From assembly GCA_002083615.1 (NCBI GenBank), contig MSXO01000067.1:28867-92866 (forward strand): a DNA stretch of 64,000 nt, in the 5' to 3' direction. The DNA comes from Proteobacteria bacterium ST_bin11 (GTDB lineage: Bacteria; Pseudomonadota; Gammaproteobacteria; Methylococcales; Methylomonadaceae). A model generated the notes under the pieces. It saw only the letters and a list, made by a program, of their open reading frames with translations. It searched no databases and had not been told where the DNA came from. Positions 32,951 to 41,475 of the stretch are shown here, in pieces (the stretch's first letter is position 1; every line of letters begins with the position of its first letter). Both the position numbers and the translations under genes were made by a program.

Positions 32951-34858
32951 TTATTTTCTATCCGCAATCTGGTTCCTCAAGCGTTCGCTAAGTGCGCCAA
33001 TTGACAGACTTCCTAGATCCTCACCTTGCTGCGTGCGAACGCTGACAGTCTGAGTTTCTAATTCCTTGTCGCCGATAATCAGAAGATACGGAACCCGCTG
33101 CATGGAATGCTCGCGGATTTTAAAGCCTATCTTCTCGTTTCTCAAGTCGTTTTTGACTCTAAGGCCTTGTTTTTCAAGTTCTCGGCGCACCTGCTCAGCA
33201 TATTCGGCATGTCGGTCGGTGATATTCATAACCACCAACTGCACCGGAGCCAACCATAAAGGGAAGGTACCTGCGAATTGCTCGATCAAAATCCCGATAA
33301 AACGCTCCAGAGACCCTAGAATCGCCCGATGCAACATCACTGGCACGTGTCTGGCACTGTCCTCGCCAATGTAAGAAGCATCCAGCCTCGCCGGCATCGA
33401 GAAATCAACCTGTATAGTACCGCATTGCCAGACTCGACCTATACAATCTTTTAAGGAAAACTCGATTTTAGGTCCGTAGAAGGCGCCTTCGCCCGGCTGC
33501 AACTGCCAATCCAAGCCTTTATTGTTTAAAGCTAATTCCAGGGCGCTTTCTGCTTTATCCCAAACCTCATCGTCACCGACCCGATTATCCGGGCGCGTCG
33601 AAAGCTTGATAATCACTTCATCGAAACCAAAATCCTTGTAAACTTCGAATAACAAATCGATAAAAGTCGACACTTCGGATTGAATTTGATCTTCAGTGCA
33701 GAAGATATGGGCATCGTCCTGGACAAAATTTCTAACACGCATCAAACCGTGCAAAGTACCTGACGGCTCATTCCGATGGCAAGAGCCGAACTCGGCCAAG
33801 CGAACAGGCAAATCGCGGTAGCTTTTGATGCCTTGATTGTAGATCTGAATGTGGCAAGGGCAATTCATCGGCTTGACCGCATAGTCACGGTTTTCCGAAT
33901 TTGTAGTAAACATCATGGCGCTGAACTTATCCCAGTGCCCAGACTTTTCCCATAGACTGCGATCCACAATCTGCGGCGTTTTTACCTCACCATAGCCGTT
34001 AACTCGCAACTTCTCTCGCACATACTGCTCGATCTGTTGGTAAATAGTCCAGCCTTTGTCGTGCCAGAACACCATGCCAGGCGCTTCTTCCTGGGTATGA
34101 AACAGATCCAAGGCCTTACCAATCTTGCGGTGATCACGCTTTTCAGCTTCTTCCAAGCGATGCAGATAAGCCGCCAGCTCTTTGGCATCGCCCCAGGCAG
34201 TGCCATAAATGCGTTGCAGCATCTCGTTCTTTGAATCACCGCGCCAATAGGCGCCAGCAATCTTCATTAATTTAAAGGCTTTTAATTTACCGGTGCTGGG
34301 CGCATGCGGGCCGCGACACAAATCGGTGAAATCGCCTTGCTGATATAAAGACAGATCTTCGTTGGCTGGAATTGACGATATGATTTCAGCTTTATATTGT
34401 TCGCCTAAACCTTCGAAAAATTTTATGGCTTCGTCGCGAGACATTAACGAACGATTAATTGCGAGATCCTGCGTAACCAACTCCGCCATCTTCTTCTCTA
34501 TCGCTGCCAAATCGTCAGGCGTAAAAGACCGCTCAAAGGCAAAGTCGTAATAGAAACCGTTTTCTATCACCGGACCTATCGTTACCTGCGCAGAGGGGAA
34601 TAGTTGTTTGACGGCTTGCGCCAGCAAATGTGCCGTGGAGTGGCGGATTACGTCGACGCCCTCCTCGTCTTTTGCGGTAACGATTTGCAGACTTGCATCG
34701 GAATCGATCAGCGTACTGGCATCAACCAACGTGCCATTGACCTTGCCGGCCAAAGTCGCCTTTGCCAAGCCCGAGCCGATAGACAGGGCAACATCCATTA
34801 CAGACACCGCTTGGTCGAATTGACGCTGAGAGCCGTCGGGCAAAGTTATTACAGGCAT
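32951..34858 (-). CDS. thrS: Threonyl-tRNA synthetase
   Basis: A 635-residue class II synthetase. The start at 34858 (MPVITLPDGSQRQFDQAVSV) gives the TGS domain at the correct place; the longer frame upstream runs through tRNA-Val. The editing domain carries HSTAHLLAQAVKQLFP and the catalytic core has CPCHIQIYNQGIKSYRDLP with zinc ligand Cys, motif 2 FRNEPSGTLHGLMRVRNF-like (CHRNEPSGTLHGLMRVR) and motif 3 HRAILGSLERFIGILIE. It heads the translation cluster. Confidence 0.95.
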   Translation of the reverse strand: MPVITLPDGSQRQFDQAVSVMDVALSIGSGLAKATLAGKVNGTLVDASTLIDSDASLQIVTAKDEEGVDVIRHSTAHLLAQAVKQLFPSAQVTIGPVIENGFYYDFAFERSFTPDDLAAIEKKMAELVTQDLAINRSLMSRDEAIKFFEGLGEQYKAEIISSIPANEDLSLYQQGDFTDLCRGPHAPSTGKLKAFKLMKIAGAYWRGDSKNEMLQRIYGTAWGDAKELAAYLHRLEEAEKRDHRKIGKALDLFHTQEEAPGMVFWHDKGWTIYQQIEQYVREKLRVNGYGEVKTPQIVDRSLWEKSGHWDKFSAMMFTTNSENRDYAVKPMNCPCHIQIYNQGIKSYRDLPVRLAEFGSCHRNEPSGTLHGLMRVRNFVQDDAHIFCTEDQIQSEVSTFIDLLFEVYKDFGFDEVIIKLSTRPDNRVGDDEVWDKAESALELALNNKGLDWQLQPGEGAFYGPKIEFSLKDCIGRVWQCGTIQVDFSMPARLDASYIGEDSARHVPVMLHRAILGSLERFIGILIEQFAGTFPLWLAPVQLVVMNITDRHAEYAEQVRRELEKQGLRVKNDLRNEKIGFKIREHSMQRVPYLLIIGDKELETQTVSVRTQQGEDLGSLSIGALSERLRNQIADRK

Positions 34859-34873
34859 TTTCGATTCCAGAAT

Positions 34874-34900
34874 AAAAAAAGCACCGTCATGCGGTGCTTT
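34874..34900 (-). terminator. Intrinsic terminator between tRNA-Val and thrS
   Basis: On the minus strand AAAGCACCG, loop CATGA, CGGTGCTTT and a run of T. It starts seven bases after the tRNA-Val CCA end and lies 16 bases before the thrS start, so it ends the tRNA transcript and might also attenuate thrS. Confidence 0.8.
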
Positions 34901-34906
34901 ATGTTT

Positions 34907-34983
34907 TGGTAGGCGCGAGTGGACTCGAACCACCGACCCCCACCATGTCAAGGTGGTGCTCTAACCAGCTGAGCTACGCGCCT
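34907..34983 (-). tRNA. tRNA-Val (anticodon GAC)
   Basis: A 77-nt cloverleaf on the minus strand, 5' AGGCGCG pairing with 3' CGCGCCT and encoded CCA. The anticodon arm is CCACC, TTGACAT, GGTGG, giving GAC. The T arm has GGTTCGAGTCC. Confidence 0.93.
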
Positions 34984-35070
34984 AAAGTCTATCGTTCGAG
35001 CCGCGCATTATAACCACCTAAATCGCTTATGCAAGCTTTTTGTGAGAAGCCCAGACTTGACAGCCCTGAC

Positions 35071-36027
35071 TTAAGCCGTTGCTGATAAGATCGCGCCCTT
35101 GACATTGGGCGGTGGCGTGTTTGTGACATCATTCCCGGCCAATTTGTTTAAAAACTCCAGCAAAGTCGGTTTTTTGCCGTTAGGCGGCGTACCCAGCAGA
35201 TTCAGTAAATCATTAAAACTATCTTGTAACTCTTTATATTTTTCGTCAGCTTGGTCGCTAGAGTTGTTTAAAGCTGTGATCAAGTTTTGTAGGTTGTCGG
35301 TGAATTTACCGTAACCTTTTCTTCCGATGGCTTTGTCGACATACTCACCGTCATCGTCAGATCGATGACGAGGGTTCGTGCTCTGTTTCAAAGCCTGCCG
35401 CAATTCGTGCAAGAAGCTATGCAAAGCCTCCCCTACATCCGCTAGTCTGGCTCGCGGGCGGTAGGTTTTAGCTGTCGCCTCCCCTGTCACAGTAGCGACT
35501 GATGCCGCGGCTGCGGGTGTCTGAGTAGTTTGCGTGCCCGCGTTATTTTGGACAGTGCTTGACGTTGCTTGCCCCGATTGCGCTGTGCTCGCAGGCGCCG
35601 ATGGCACTGCGCTGGGGCTTATTTGTTTCGGTGGCGCTTGCACGACACTTGCATCGCCGACCTGAACTGCAACAGACTGCTGCAGGCCACTTTGCTTCAA
35701 CACTTGCCGCAAATCTTGCAAAAAGGTTTGCAACAATTGCCCCAGATTGGATGAACTATCTTGACCGTCAAAAACACCGGTCTCAACCTCGTCATCAGTG
35801 CCAGGCTCGCCATTCTGAGCAGGCATATTCAATCCAAAACTTTGCAAGGCTTTTACAACATTTTGCATAAACGCCGCCCCGCCGTAGTGATGACCGTGCT
35901 TCTCGCCTCTTCCGTTTACTGCCGGACGCTCTTTGTCATCATCGTTGTGAGTACTCTTGGTGCTGGATAGGCTGATGGTGGTTTGCGACACATAGAATGA
36001 TGTTGTCAATGAATAGATCGTAGTCAT
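35071..36027 (-). CDS. Hypothetical low-complexity protein with repeated helical units
   Basis: A 318-residue protein, start at 36027 after AAGGTGAAT. No family is recognised and there is no clear signal peptide. Two short helical units are alike: LLQTFLQDLRQVLKQSGLQ (about 98-116) and ALHSFLHELRQALKQSTNP (about 201-219). A third helical stretch near 235-280 is weaker. Between the units is a Ser/Thr/Ala/Gln/Pro-rich linker of about 70 residues. The pattern suggests a secreted or surface-associated extended protein, but this is inference. It is a single gene between tRNA-Val and hemF. Confidence 0.65.
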   Translation of the reverse strand: MTTIYSLTTSFYVSQTTISLSSTKSTHNDDDKERPAVNGRGEKHGHHYGGAAFMQNVVKALQSFGLNMPAQNGEPGTDDEVETGVFDGQDSSSNLGQLLQTFLQDLRQVLKQSGLQQSVAVQVGDASVVQAPPKQISPSAVPSAPASTAQSGQATSSTVQNNAGTQTTQTPAAAASVATVTGEATAKTYRPRARLADVGEALHSFLHELRQALKQSTNPRHRSDDDGEYVDKAIGRKGYGKFTDNLQNLITALNNSSDQADEKYKELQDSFNDLLNLLGTPPNGKKPTLLEFLNKLAGNDVTNTPPPNVKGAILSATA

Positions 36028-36280
36028 TTGATTCACCTTGACGCTGCAAAAAAACACTCGATTGATAGCCGAACCTGACACGGGACCAACTCAATCAAGT
36101 CGATTCCTGTATTGGCGGTTACAACCATGCCGTTTCAATTAGCGGCTGAAATTTTGTGAACTTTAACTAAGTATCCAAAAAAAAATCCTAACCCGCTTGA
36201 CTGTAGATAAAACGCCGAAAGCAAATTTTGGCTACAGATACTGACACCGAATCAAGCAACCCATTCCGCAATTTCTCAAG

Positions 36281-37195
36281 CTAAATTCCCAGCCAGTTTT
36301 GCGGTCGTAAAAACGTATCGTACAACGCCGCCTCTGGACTACCTGGCTCCGGCTGCCAGTTATATTGCCAGTGCGCAACCGGCGGCATGGACATCAAAAT
36401 CGACTCTGTCCTACCGCCAGATTGCAGACCAAAAAGCGTCCCACGATCATAGACCAAATTAAACTCGACATAACGCCCGCGCCGATAAAGCTGAAAATCG
36501 CGCTCCCGGTCGGCATAGAGGGTATCTTTTCGCTTTTGCACAATGGGCAGATACGCCTCCATGTAATGATCACCGACACTCCGCATAAACGCGAAAGCCT
36601 GGCTAAAATCAGGCTCATTCAAGTCATCAAAAAACAAACCGCCGACACCACGGGTTTCATTGCGGTGCTTTAAAAAGAAATACTCGTCACACCATTTTTT
36701 GTAGCGTGGATATACATCTTCGCCAAACGGCAGACAGGCCTGACGCGCCAGCTGATGCCAATGCAACACATCGTCTCGAAAAGGATAAAATGGCGTCAGA
36801 TCGAAACCACCACCAAACCACCAAATAGGCGGCTCACCGTCTTTTTTGGCAATAAAAAACCGCACATTAGCATGCGAAGTTGGCACATAAGGGTTGCGCG
36901 GATGCATCACCAAGGATACCCCCATAGCTTCGAATTGCCGATTTGCCAGCTCCGGCCGTTTAGTGGTTGCGGACGGGGGTAAAGAGTCACCAAACACATG
37001 AGAAAAATTTACGCCGCCTTGTTCAAACACCTCACCACCTGTCAGCACGCGAGAACGTCCACCGCCGCCTTCGGCGCGCTCCCAAGCATCCTCGACGAAG
37101 CGGGCGGACGGTTCCTCGGCCTCCAGACCGCTACAAATTAGATCTTGTAAATTCAGCAAGTAGGTTTTTACTGCGGATATATCGCTCTCAATCAT
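36281..37195 (-). CDS. hemF: Oxygen-dependent coproporphyrinogen III oxidase
   Basis: A 304-residue enzyme of haem synthesis converting coproporphyrinogen III to protoporphyrinogen IX with O2. Signature segments are SLVMHPRNPYVPTSHANVRFF and WWFGGGFDLTPFYPF, with the C-terminal RGRYVEFNLVYDRGTLFGLQSGGR. Length is standard. It is a single gene, read away from proQ. Confidence 0.95.
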   Translation of the reverse strand: MIESDISAVKTYLLNLQDLICSGLEAEEPSARFVEDAWERAEGGGGRSRVLTGGEVFEQGGVNFSHVFGDSLPPSATTKRPELANRQFEAMGVSLVMHPRNPYVPTSHANVRFFIAKKDGEPPIWWFGGGFDLTPFYPFRDDVLHWHQLARQACLPFGEDVYPRYKKWCDEYFFLKHRNETRGVGGLFFDDLNEPDFSQAFAFMRSVGDHYMEAYLPIVQKRKDTLYADRERDFQLYRRGRYVEFNLVYDRGTLFGLQSGGRTESILMSMPPVAHWQYNWQPEPGSPEAALYDTFLRPQNWLGI

Positions 37196-37494
37196 GATCT
37201 AGCTCAGCCCTATTTCGGTATTAATCTTCTCGGAAAGCCCATGTGCGCCCCGGACTTTTTGGTGCAAATTACCATAAAACTAGCCATGAGACTCATGGCT
37301 AGCCATCACTCGCAATCTAAATTAGCGAAATGACCGAACTTGAAAATTTTGAAGGCTTGGATTTTGCATTTGCCACACGTGTCTCAGTTCGATATTTTTT
37401 TTGTTTCCGACAACCAAATTCGATTGCACTATTGGCTTGATGTTTCCCGATGTACAATCTCCTTTTTATTCCTTGATAAAAGTGTGGCTACATT

Positions 37495-37959
37495 ATGGGA
37501 TTTGAAGAATTAGCATCGCTCAGAGATGAACTTGTTAAGCAAGCGGCGGCCATAGAAACCGCACAGCAGCAAAAAAAACCAGCTGAGAAAACACCTACTA
37601 AAAAGACCGGTAAAGCTGACGCGTTAGTATCGATCATCGGATTGCTTCAAAAGAGATTTCCCTTGGCATTTCCGAAAAAGCCCGCCGCTAAAATACCGCT
37701 TAAAATCGGTATCCACAAAGACATCCTGACGCATGCCGATCAACTCGGCGCAGATAAAAACCAACTTCGCTCCGCGCTCAAAGCTTGGTGCTGGGGACAT
37801 CGTTACTGGGATTGTCTCACGGAGGATGCGGTCAGAGTTGATTTAAGCGGCAATCCGGTTGGCCAAGTGACGAAGGCGGATGCTGAGCAAGCAAACAAGT
37901 TAAAAGCAGAACGACGGAAACGGCCTGAGCCAATCGAAGGCTTACCGGATGATGCATAA
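37495..37959 (+). CDS. proQ: ProQ/FinO-family RNA chaperone
   Basis: A 154-residue protein. A Lys/Gln-rich N-terminal tail is followed by the FinO-like domain (about 45-125: LQKRFPLAFPKKPAAKIPLKIGIHKDI ... LKAWCWGHRYWDCLTEDAVRVDLSG). ProQ proteins bind structured small RNAs and 3' ends. The C-terminal SH3-like domain of E. coli ProQ is absent, as in short family members. It lies on the plus strand with about 300 bases on each side. Confidence 0.85.
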   Translation: MGFEELASLRDELVKQAAAIETAQQQKKPAEKTPTKKTGKADALVSIIGLLQKRFPLAFPKKPAAKIPLKIGIHKDILTHADQLGADKNQLRSALKAWCWGHRYWDCLTEDAVRVDLSGNPVGQVTKADAEQANKLKAERRKRPEPIEGLPDDA

Positions 37960-38449
37960 GCTCACCTGCTGTCAATCTCTAAAGAACTAAGGGTTAGGAC
38001 GCTTGCTTTCGCTGGATGTTCAGCTTCGCAAAAACACCGAAACAAAGACTTTTCGAAGTCCTCTCACGGGCTTTGGATAGCCTATCCTCACCTAACGACT
38101 GGAGCGCCCTACCCTTTTCAATCAAGCAATCTGTGTTTACCGAATCAAAGCAAAGCCCGGTATTTGTCAGCGTGAGTAATTCCAGAATTTTTTTGCAATA
38201 ACACTCAAGCAAGCCGTTACAATACCAAGTGTTTATGAAGAATCCGTTCTAGAAACTTAACTTGCCGATCGCAAACTTTGCGTCGATTTTCCTCGCTATC
38301 AAGCCTTACGCTAAACAACGCTGGGGCTCCGACAACATAGAGCCTTAAAGCCCCCGGCAGTTGCTAGGCGTTACTCTTTATACACTTTTCAAACTCCGAC
38401 ACTGGATCGCAGTTTGCCCGATCCTAGTTTTTAGTTCCAAGGAGGAATT
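37960..38449. other. 490-nt gap between proQ and the next membrane protein
   Basis: No convincing gene. A GGGGCT (38323-38328)/AGCCCC (38349-38354) stem and an overlapping GGCTC (38325-38329)/GAGCC (38340-38344) stem are mutually exclusive and lie about 100 bases before the next start codon. They could form a small leader switch, but nothing else supports it. Confidence 0.3.
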
Positions 38450-39196
38450 ATGTGTTGGAGTGGCGAGGCATCGGCCGCGCTTGCCGTAACTGGCTTTGCG
38501 AGCACTGCTTTTTTTTATCGACGCGGCGAGTCGAGAGTCTTATGCATGGCATTGGCTTATTTTTCCCTAATGGAATTATTGCAAGCCTATACCTATTCAG
38601 TGATTGACCAATGCCTTAATCCGAATAACCAAGTTGCTACCTTTCTGGGTTATATGCACATCGCATTTCAACCATTTTTCGTTAACGCTGTTAGCATGCA
38701 TTTTGTTCCACAACCTTTGCGAAAAAGCATTGCACCGTTTGTTTATATTCTCTGTTTTGCTGCCGCCACCATATTCATGATTCGGATTTATCCATTTCAT
38801 TGGAGCAGCTTTTGCTTTGACCATTACTATCAGTTTTTACCAGGCACTCACATTAAATTCCTAATGCCCTTTTGTGGCCCGGAAATTTGCTCTACGTCGG
38901 GACAATGGCATATCGCCTGGGCGATACCCGCTAGTGGCAGCATTCAAATGGCTAACAGTTACATCTACGCAGCCTTCCTGCTGCCTTTGCTTTACGGCTC
39001 ATGGAAACTGGTGCTCTATCATATTACTACCGGTCCGCTACTCGCCTATTTAACCACCAATAACATGAACGAATGGGCCGCCGTTTGGTGTCTATATTCC
39101 ATCGGGCTGCTACTATTGTTGATCAAAACACCTATCCGCCAATATTTGCATGTTACCAACTGGTATGGTTTAGGCTTTCCAAAACATTTCAGTTAA
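38450..39196 (+). CDS. Multi-spanning membrane protein (MCWSGEAS family, possibly DUF5765)
   Basis: A 248-residue inner-membrane protein with about seven hydrophobic segments. The start follows AGGAGGAATT, a very strong ribosome-binding site. The opening MCWSGEASAALAVTGF and internal conserved-looking CGPEICSTSGQWHIAW resemble a conserved family of bacterial membrane proteins whose function is unknown to me. Several cysteines and histidines lie between helices 4 and 5. It appears monocistronic, or in a short unit with the porin gene downstream. Confidence 0.7.
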   Translation: MCWSGEASAALAVTGFASTAFFYRRGESRVLCMALAYFSLMELLQAYTYSVIDQCLNPNNQVATFLGYMHIAFQPFFVNAVSMHFVPQPLRKSIAPFVYILCFAAATIFMIRIYPFHWSSFCFDHYYQFLPGTHIKFLMPFCGPEICSTSGQWHIAWAIPASGSIQMANSYIYAAFLLPLLYGSWKLVLYHITTGPLLAYLTTNNMNEWAAVWCLYSIGLLLLLIKTPIRQYLHVTNWYGLGFPKHFS

Positions 39197-39328
39197 GTCG
39201 ATAAGTTAATGGCCTATCCTTCTCATAAATTAAGGGTTGTACCCTACTTGGAAAAATGCACTAAAGGGTAGTGTTCTAGCGCCTACCAATCGCTGACAAT
39301 ACTCGCATATATTTCAAACTTCCCACCC

Positions 39329-40072
39329 ATGGACACAAACCAAATTTTCCGCAAAGGCTTGTTTTCAATCTTCATAGGGGTTTTTGGCACGTTAGCGAGC
39401 GCACCCATCGCCCGAGCGGAATGGCATGGCGAGCTCACTTTTCTCAGCGATTACTTACATCGGGGCTACTCCAAAAATCGAGGCATTCCTTTGGTGCAGG
39501 CGCGTATCGATTATCAGCATTCTCTGGGCTGGTTCGGCGGCGTAAACGTTTCACAAGTAAGCTTTGACGACCGTAACAATACCAATTACGCCGATGTAGA
39601 AGTTAAACCCTATCTGGGTTGGAGCCTGCCACTAAACCATGCCTGGCGTACTGAATTATCAGTAACCGGCTACTTATTCGACGGCAAGATTTTTGGAAAG
39701 TATGCTGATTACGCCGAATTTTACGCTTCGCTACACTATCAAGACTGGCTTAGCGCTACGGTATCTGTAGCACCTAACGCCTATCGGCGAGATGCCACAG
39801 TACTAAATCATGAGATCAAATATCGCCGCGACATCCTGGACAACCTGCAATTTTCCACCGGACTTGGCTATTACCAGGCTAACAAGTTGTTAGATGAGGA
39901 TTATTTTTATTGGAACGCCGGCGTCTCTTGGTTTATCACTGCCAATCTGGCGCTAGATTTACGCTACGCAGATGTTAACTTGGACGATCATCACGAAGAC
40001 CTTCATCACCATGAGTTTTATCCACGCTTACAGGACAATAAGTTTTTATTTTCCGTGACAGCCGGCTTTTAA
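39329..40072 (+). CDS. TorF/Gcw_chp-family putative porin
   Basis: A 247-residue outer-membrane protein. A signal peptide (LFSIFIGVFGTLASAPIARA) precedes ELTFLSDYLHRGYSKNRGIPLVQA, the hallmark start of the TorF/TIGR02001 family, with the family's 'WRG'-like sequence. The mature chain has about 10-12 amphipathic strands and ends in SVTAGF, with a terminal Phe. A His-rich loop DDHHEDLHHHEFY lies near the C-terminus. Substrate is unknown. Confidence 0.78.
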   Translation: MDTNQIFRKGLFSIFIGVFGTLASAPIARAEWHGELTFLSDYLHRGYSKNRGIPLVQARIDYQHSLGWFGGVNVSQVSFDDRNNTNYADVEVKPYLGWSLPLNHAWRTELSVTGYLFDGKIFGKYADYAEFYASLHYQDWLSATVSVAPNAYRRDATVLNHEIKYRRDILDNLQFSTGLGYYQANKLLDEDYFYWNAGVSWFITANLALDLRYADVNLDDHHEDLHHHEFYPRLQDNKFLFSVTAGF

Positions 40073-40160
40073 ATAAATTGCCCCACCGTTGAACCTTACC
40101 GCTGCGCAGCGGAATACACCTGCACACCAAGCTAGAATCAAAGGAACTCAGGTTTGAGCC

Positions 40161-40757
40161 ATGCTGCGTTTAGTACCTAACCTATATCGACCACCCATGC
40201 CCGAACAGCCCCAAATCGGCCCGGACGAGAACGACTTGCTGCAACGTATCGGCGCAGGGGATGCTGCCGCTTTCGAAGCCTTTTACAAAAACTACTATCC
40301 CCGCCTGTTTCGTTTCATCTTGCGCATGACGCGCCAACCTGAGGCAGTAGAAGAATTAATTCAAGAAACGTTGCTAGTTATTTGGGAAAAACCGCAGGGC
40401 TTCAATCATGAAAGCAAAATTTCCACCTGGGTATTCGGTATCGCCTATCACAAGACCTTGAAAGCCATGGCGAAAAGCGCGCGGCGCAGCAACGATGTCG
40501 ACATTGATGAGATCACAGAAACTATTGGTGATGCCACTGAGAATCCTGCAAATAACTGGGAAAACGCAGATTGGTTAAACTATGCGCTGGCTTATTTACC
40601 GCCAGACCAACGCGCAGTCATAGAACTGACCTTCTACCATGGATTGTGTTATCAGGATGTCGCCAGAATCCTAGGTTGCCCCGAAAATACTGTAAAAACC
40701 CGTATGTTTCACGCCCGCAGGAAGCTGCAGGTTTTTGCCGAAGCTCAGGAGAATTAA
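40161..40757 (+). CDS. ECF-type RNA polymerase sigma factor
   Basis: A 198-residue sigma factor with region 2 (FYKNYYPRLFRFILRMTRQP ... ISTWVFGIAYHKTLKAM) and region 4 (LPPDQRAVIELTFYHGLCYQDVARILGCPENTVKTRM). The methionine at 40197 is a possible alternative start. The anti-sigma gene begins four bases after its stop codon, and a subtilase lipoprotein gene follows. Target promoters are not identifiable here. Confidence 0.9.
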   Translation: MLRLVPNLYRPPMPEQPQIGPDENDLLQRIGAGDAAAFEAFYKNYYPRLFRFILRMTRQPEAVEELIQETLLVIWEKPQGFNHESKISTWVFGIAYHKTLKAMAKSARRSNDVDIDEITETIGDATENPANNWENADWLNYALAYLPPDQRAVIELTFYHGLCYQDVARILGCPENTVKTRMFHARRKLQVFAEAQEN

Positions 40758-40761
40758 GGCC

Positions 40762-41469
40762 ATGAACCCGGAAATTTCCTCACCCGCTCGATCTCACGCA
40801 GACATCGCGTTAATATTGCCTTGGTACGTTAATCAAAGCCTGTCAACAGATGAACGTCAGCAGGTAGCTCAACATTTGAAGCACTGCTTGATCTGCCGGC
40901 GCGAACTGCATTCATTGCGTAAACTCGCAGCAGCCGTGCAACAAGCCGCTGATCTGGACGTTGCCGCTGAAGCGTCTTTCGCCGGCTTACGAGCTAAAAT
41001 GCAAATAGCCAGTCAAACTGTATCTCCAACCAGAATCGATGGCCAGCGAGAAAAGCTGCGTAACACCAATTTGACACCCTTCACTGCTCGCCACCGATTT
41101 TGGCAAATCGCTAGTAATATCGGAAAAGGCTTGGCTATCGCTGCGTCCTTGTTATTGGTCGCGCTACCGGCCACGATGCAGTACCTAAAACCGGCTAATA
41201 CCGCAGACTATTACACACTTTCCGCAGCCAAACCGGGCACCAGCCCAACCGGTCAGTTACGCGTGGTGTTTGCCAAGAATCTGACAGAAAAAGACATAGA
41301 CGCCGCGCTTAGCCAAATTTATGGGGTACGGGTAGACGGGCCGAACAGCGTCGGCGCTTACACTGTCAAAATTACCGCCGGCAAGCCGGATACTGACATG
41401 GCCGGCGCCTTGGCGTTGCTCCGCGGCCGACAGGATGTAATACTGGCGGAACCTATTTTACAACCGTAA
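40762..41469 (+). CDS. Zinc-finger anti-sigma factor with propeptide-like C-terminal domain
   Basis: A 235-residue membrane protein, start at 40762 after AATTAAGGCC. The N-terminal cytoplasmic ZAS motif is HLKHCLICRRELH (HxxxCxxC). One transmembrane helix (ISLLLVALPATM-type, GLAIAASLLLVALPATMQYL) places the C-terminal 70 residues in the periplasm. That domain (LRVVFAKNLTEKDIDAALSQ ... DVILAEPI) has the same general outline as the N-terminal propeptide-like part of the subtilase encoded next. It ends six bases before that gene. Confidence 0.8.
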   Translation: MNPEISSPARSHADIALILPWYVNQSLSTDERQQVAQHLKHCLICRRELHSLRKLAAAVQQAADLDVAAEASFAGLRAKMQIASQTVSPTRIDGQREKLRNTNLTPFTARHRFWQIASNIGKGLAIAASLLLVALPATMQYLKPANTADYYTLSAAKPGTSPTGQLRVVFAKNLTEKDIDAALSQIYGVRVDGPNSVGAYTVKITAGKPDTDMAGALALLRGRQDVILAEPILQP

Positions 41470-41475
41470 TTAATC

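Noticed and set aside
34859..34951. N-terminal extension of thrS
   Set aside because: It reads through the tRNA-Val gene and the terminator.
37994..38212. Two opposite short frames after proQ
   Set aside because: Both lack ribosome-binding sites and conserved features.
38323..38354. Riboswitch before the membrane protein gene
   Set aside because: Only two short alternative stems are present and no known aptamer core is recognised.
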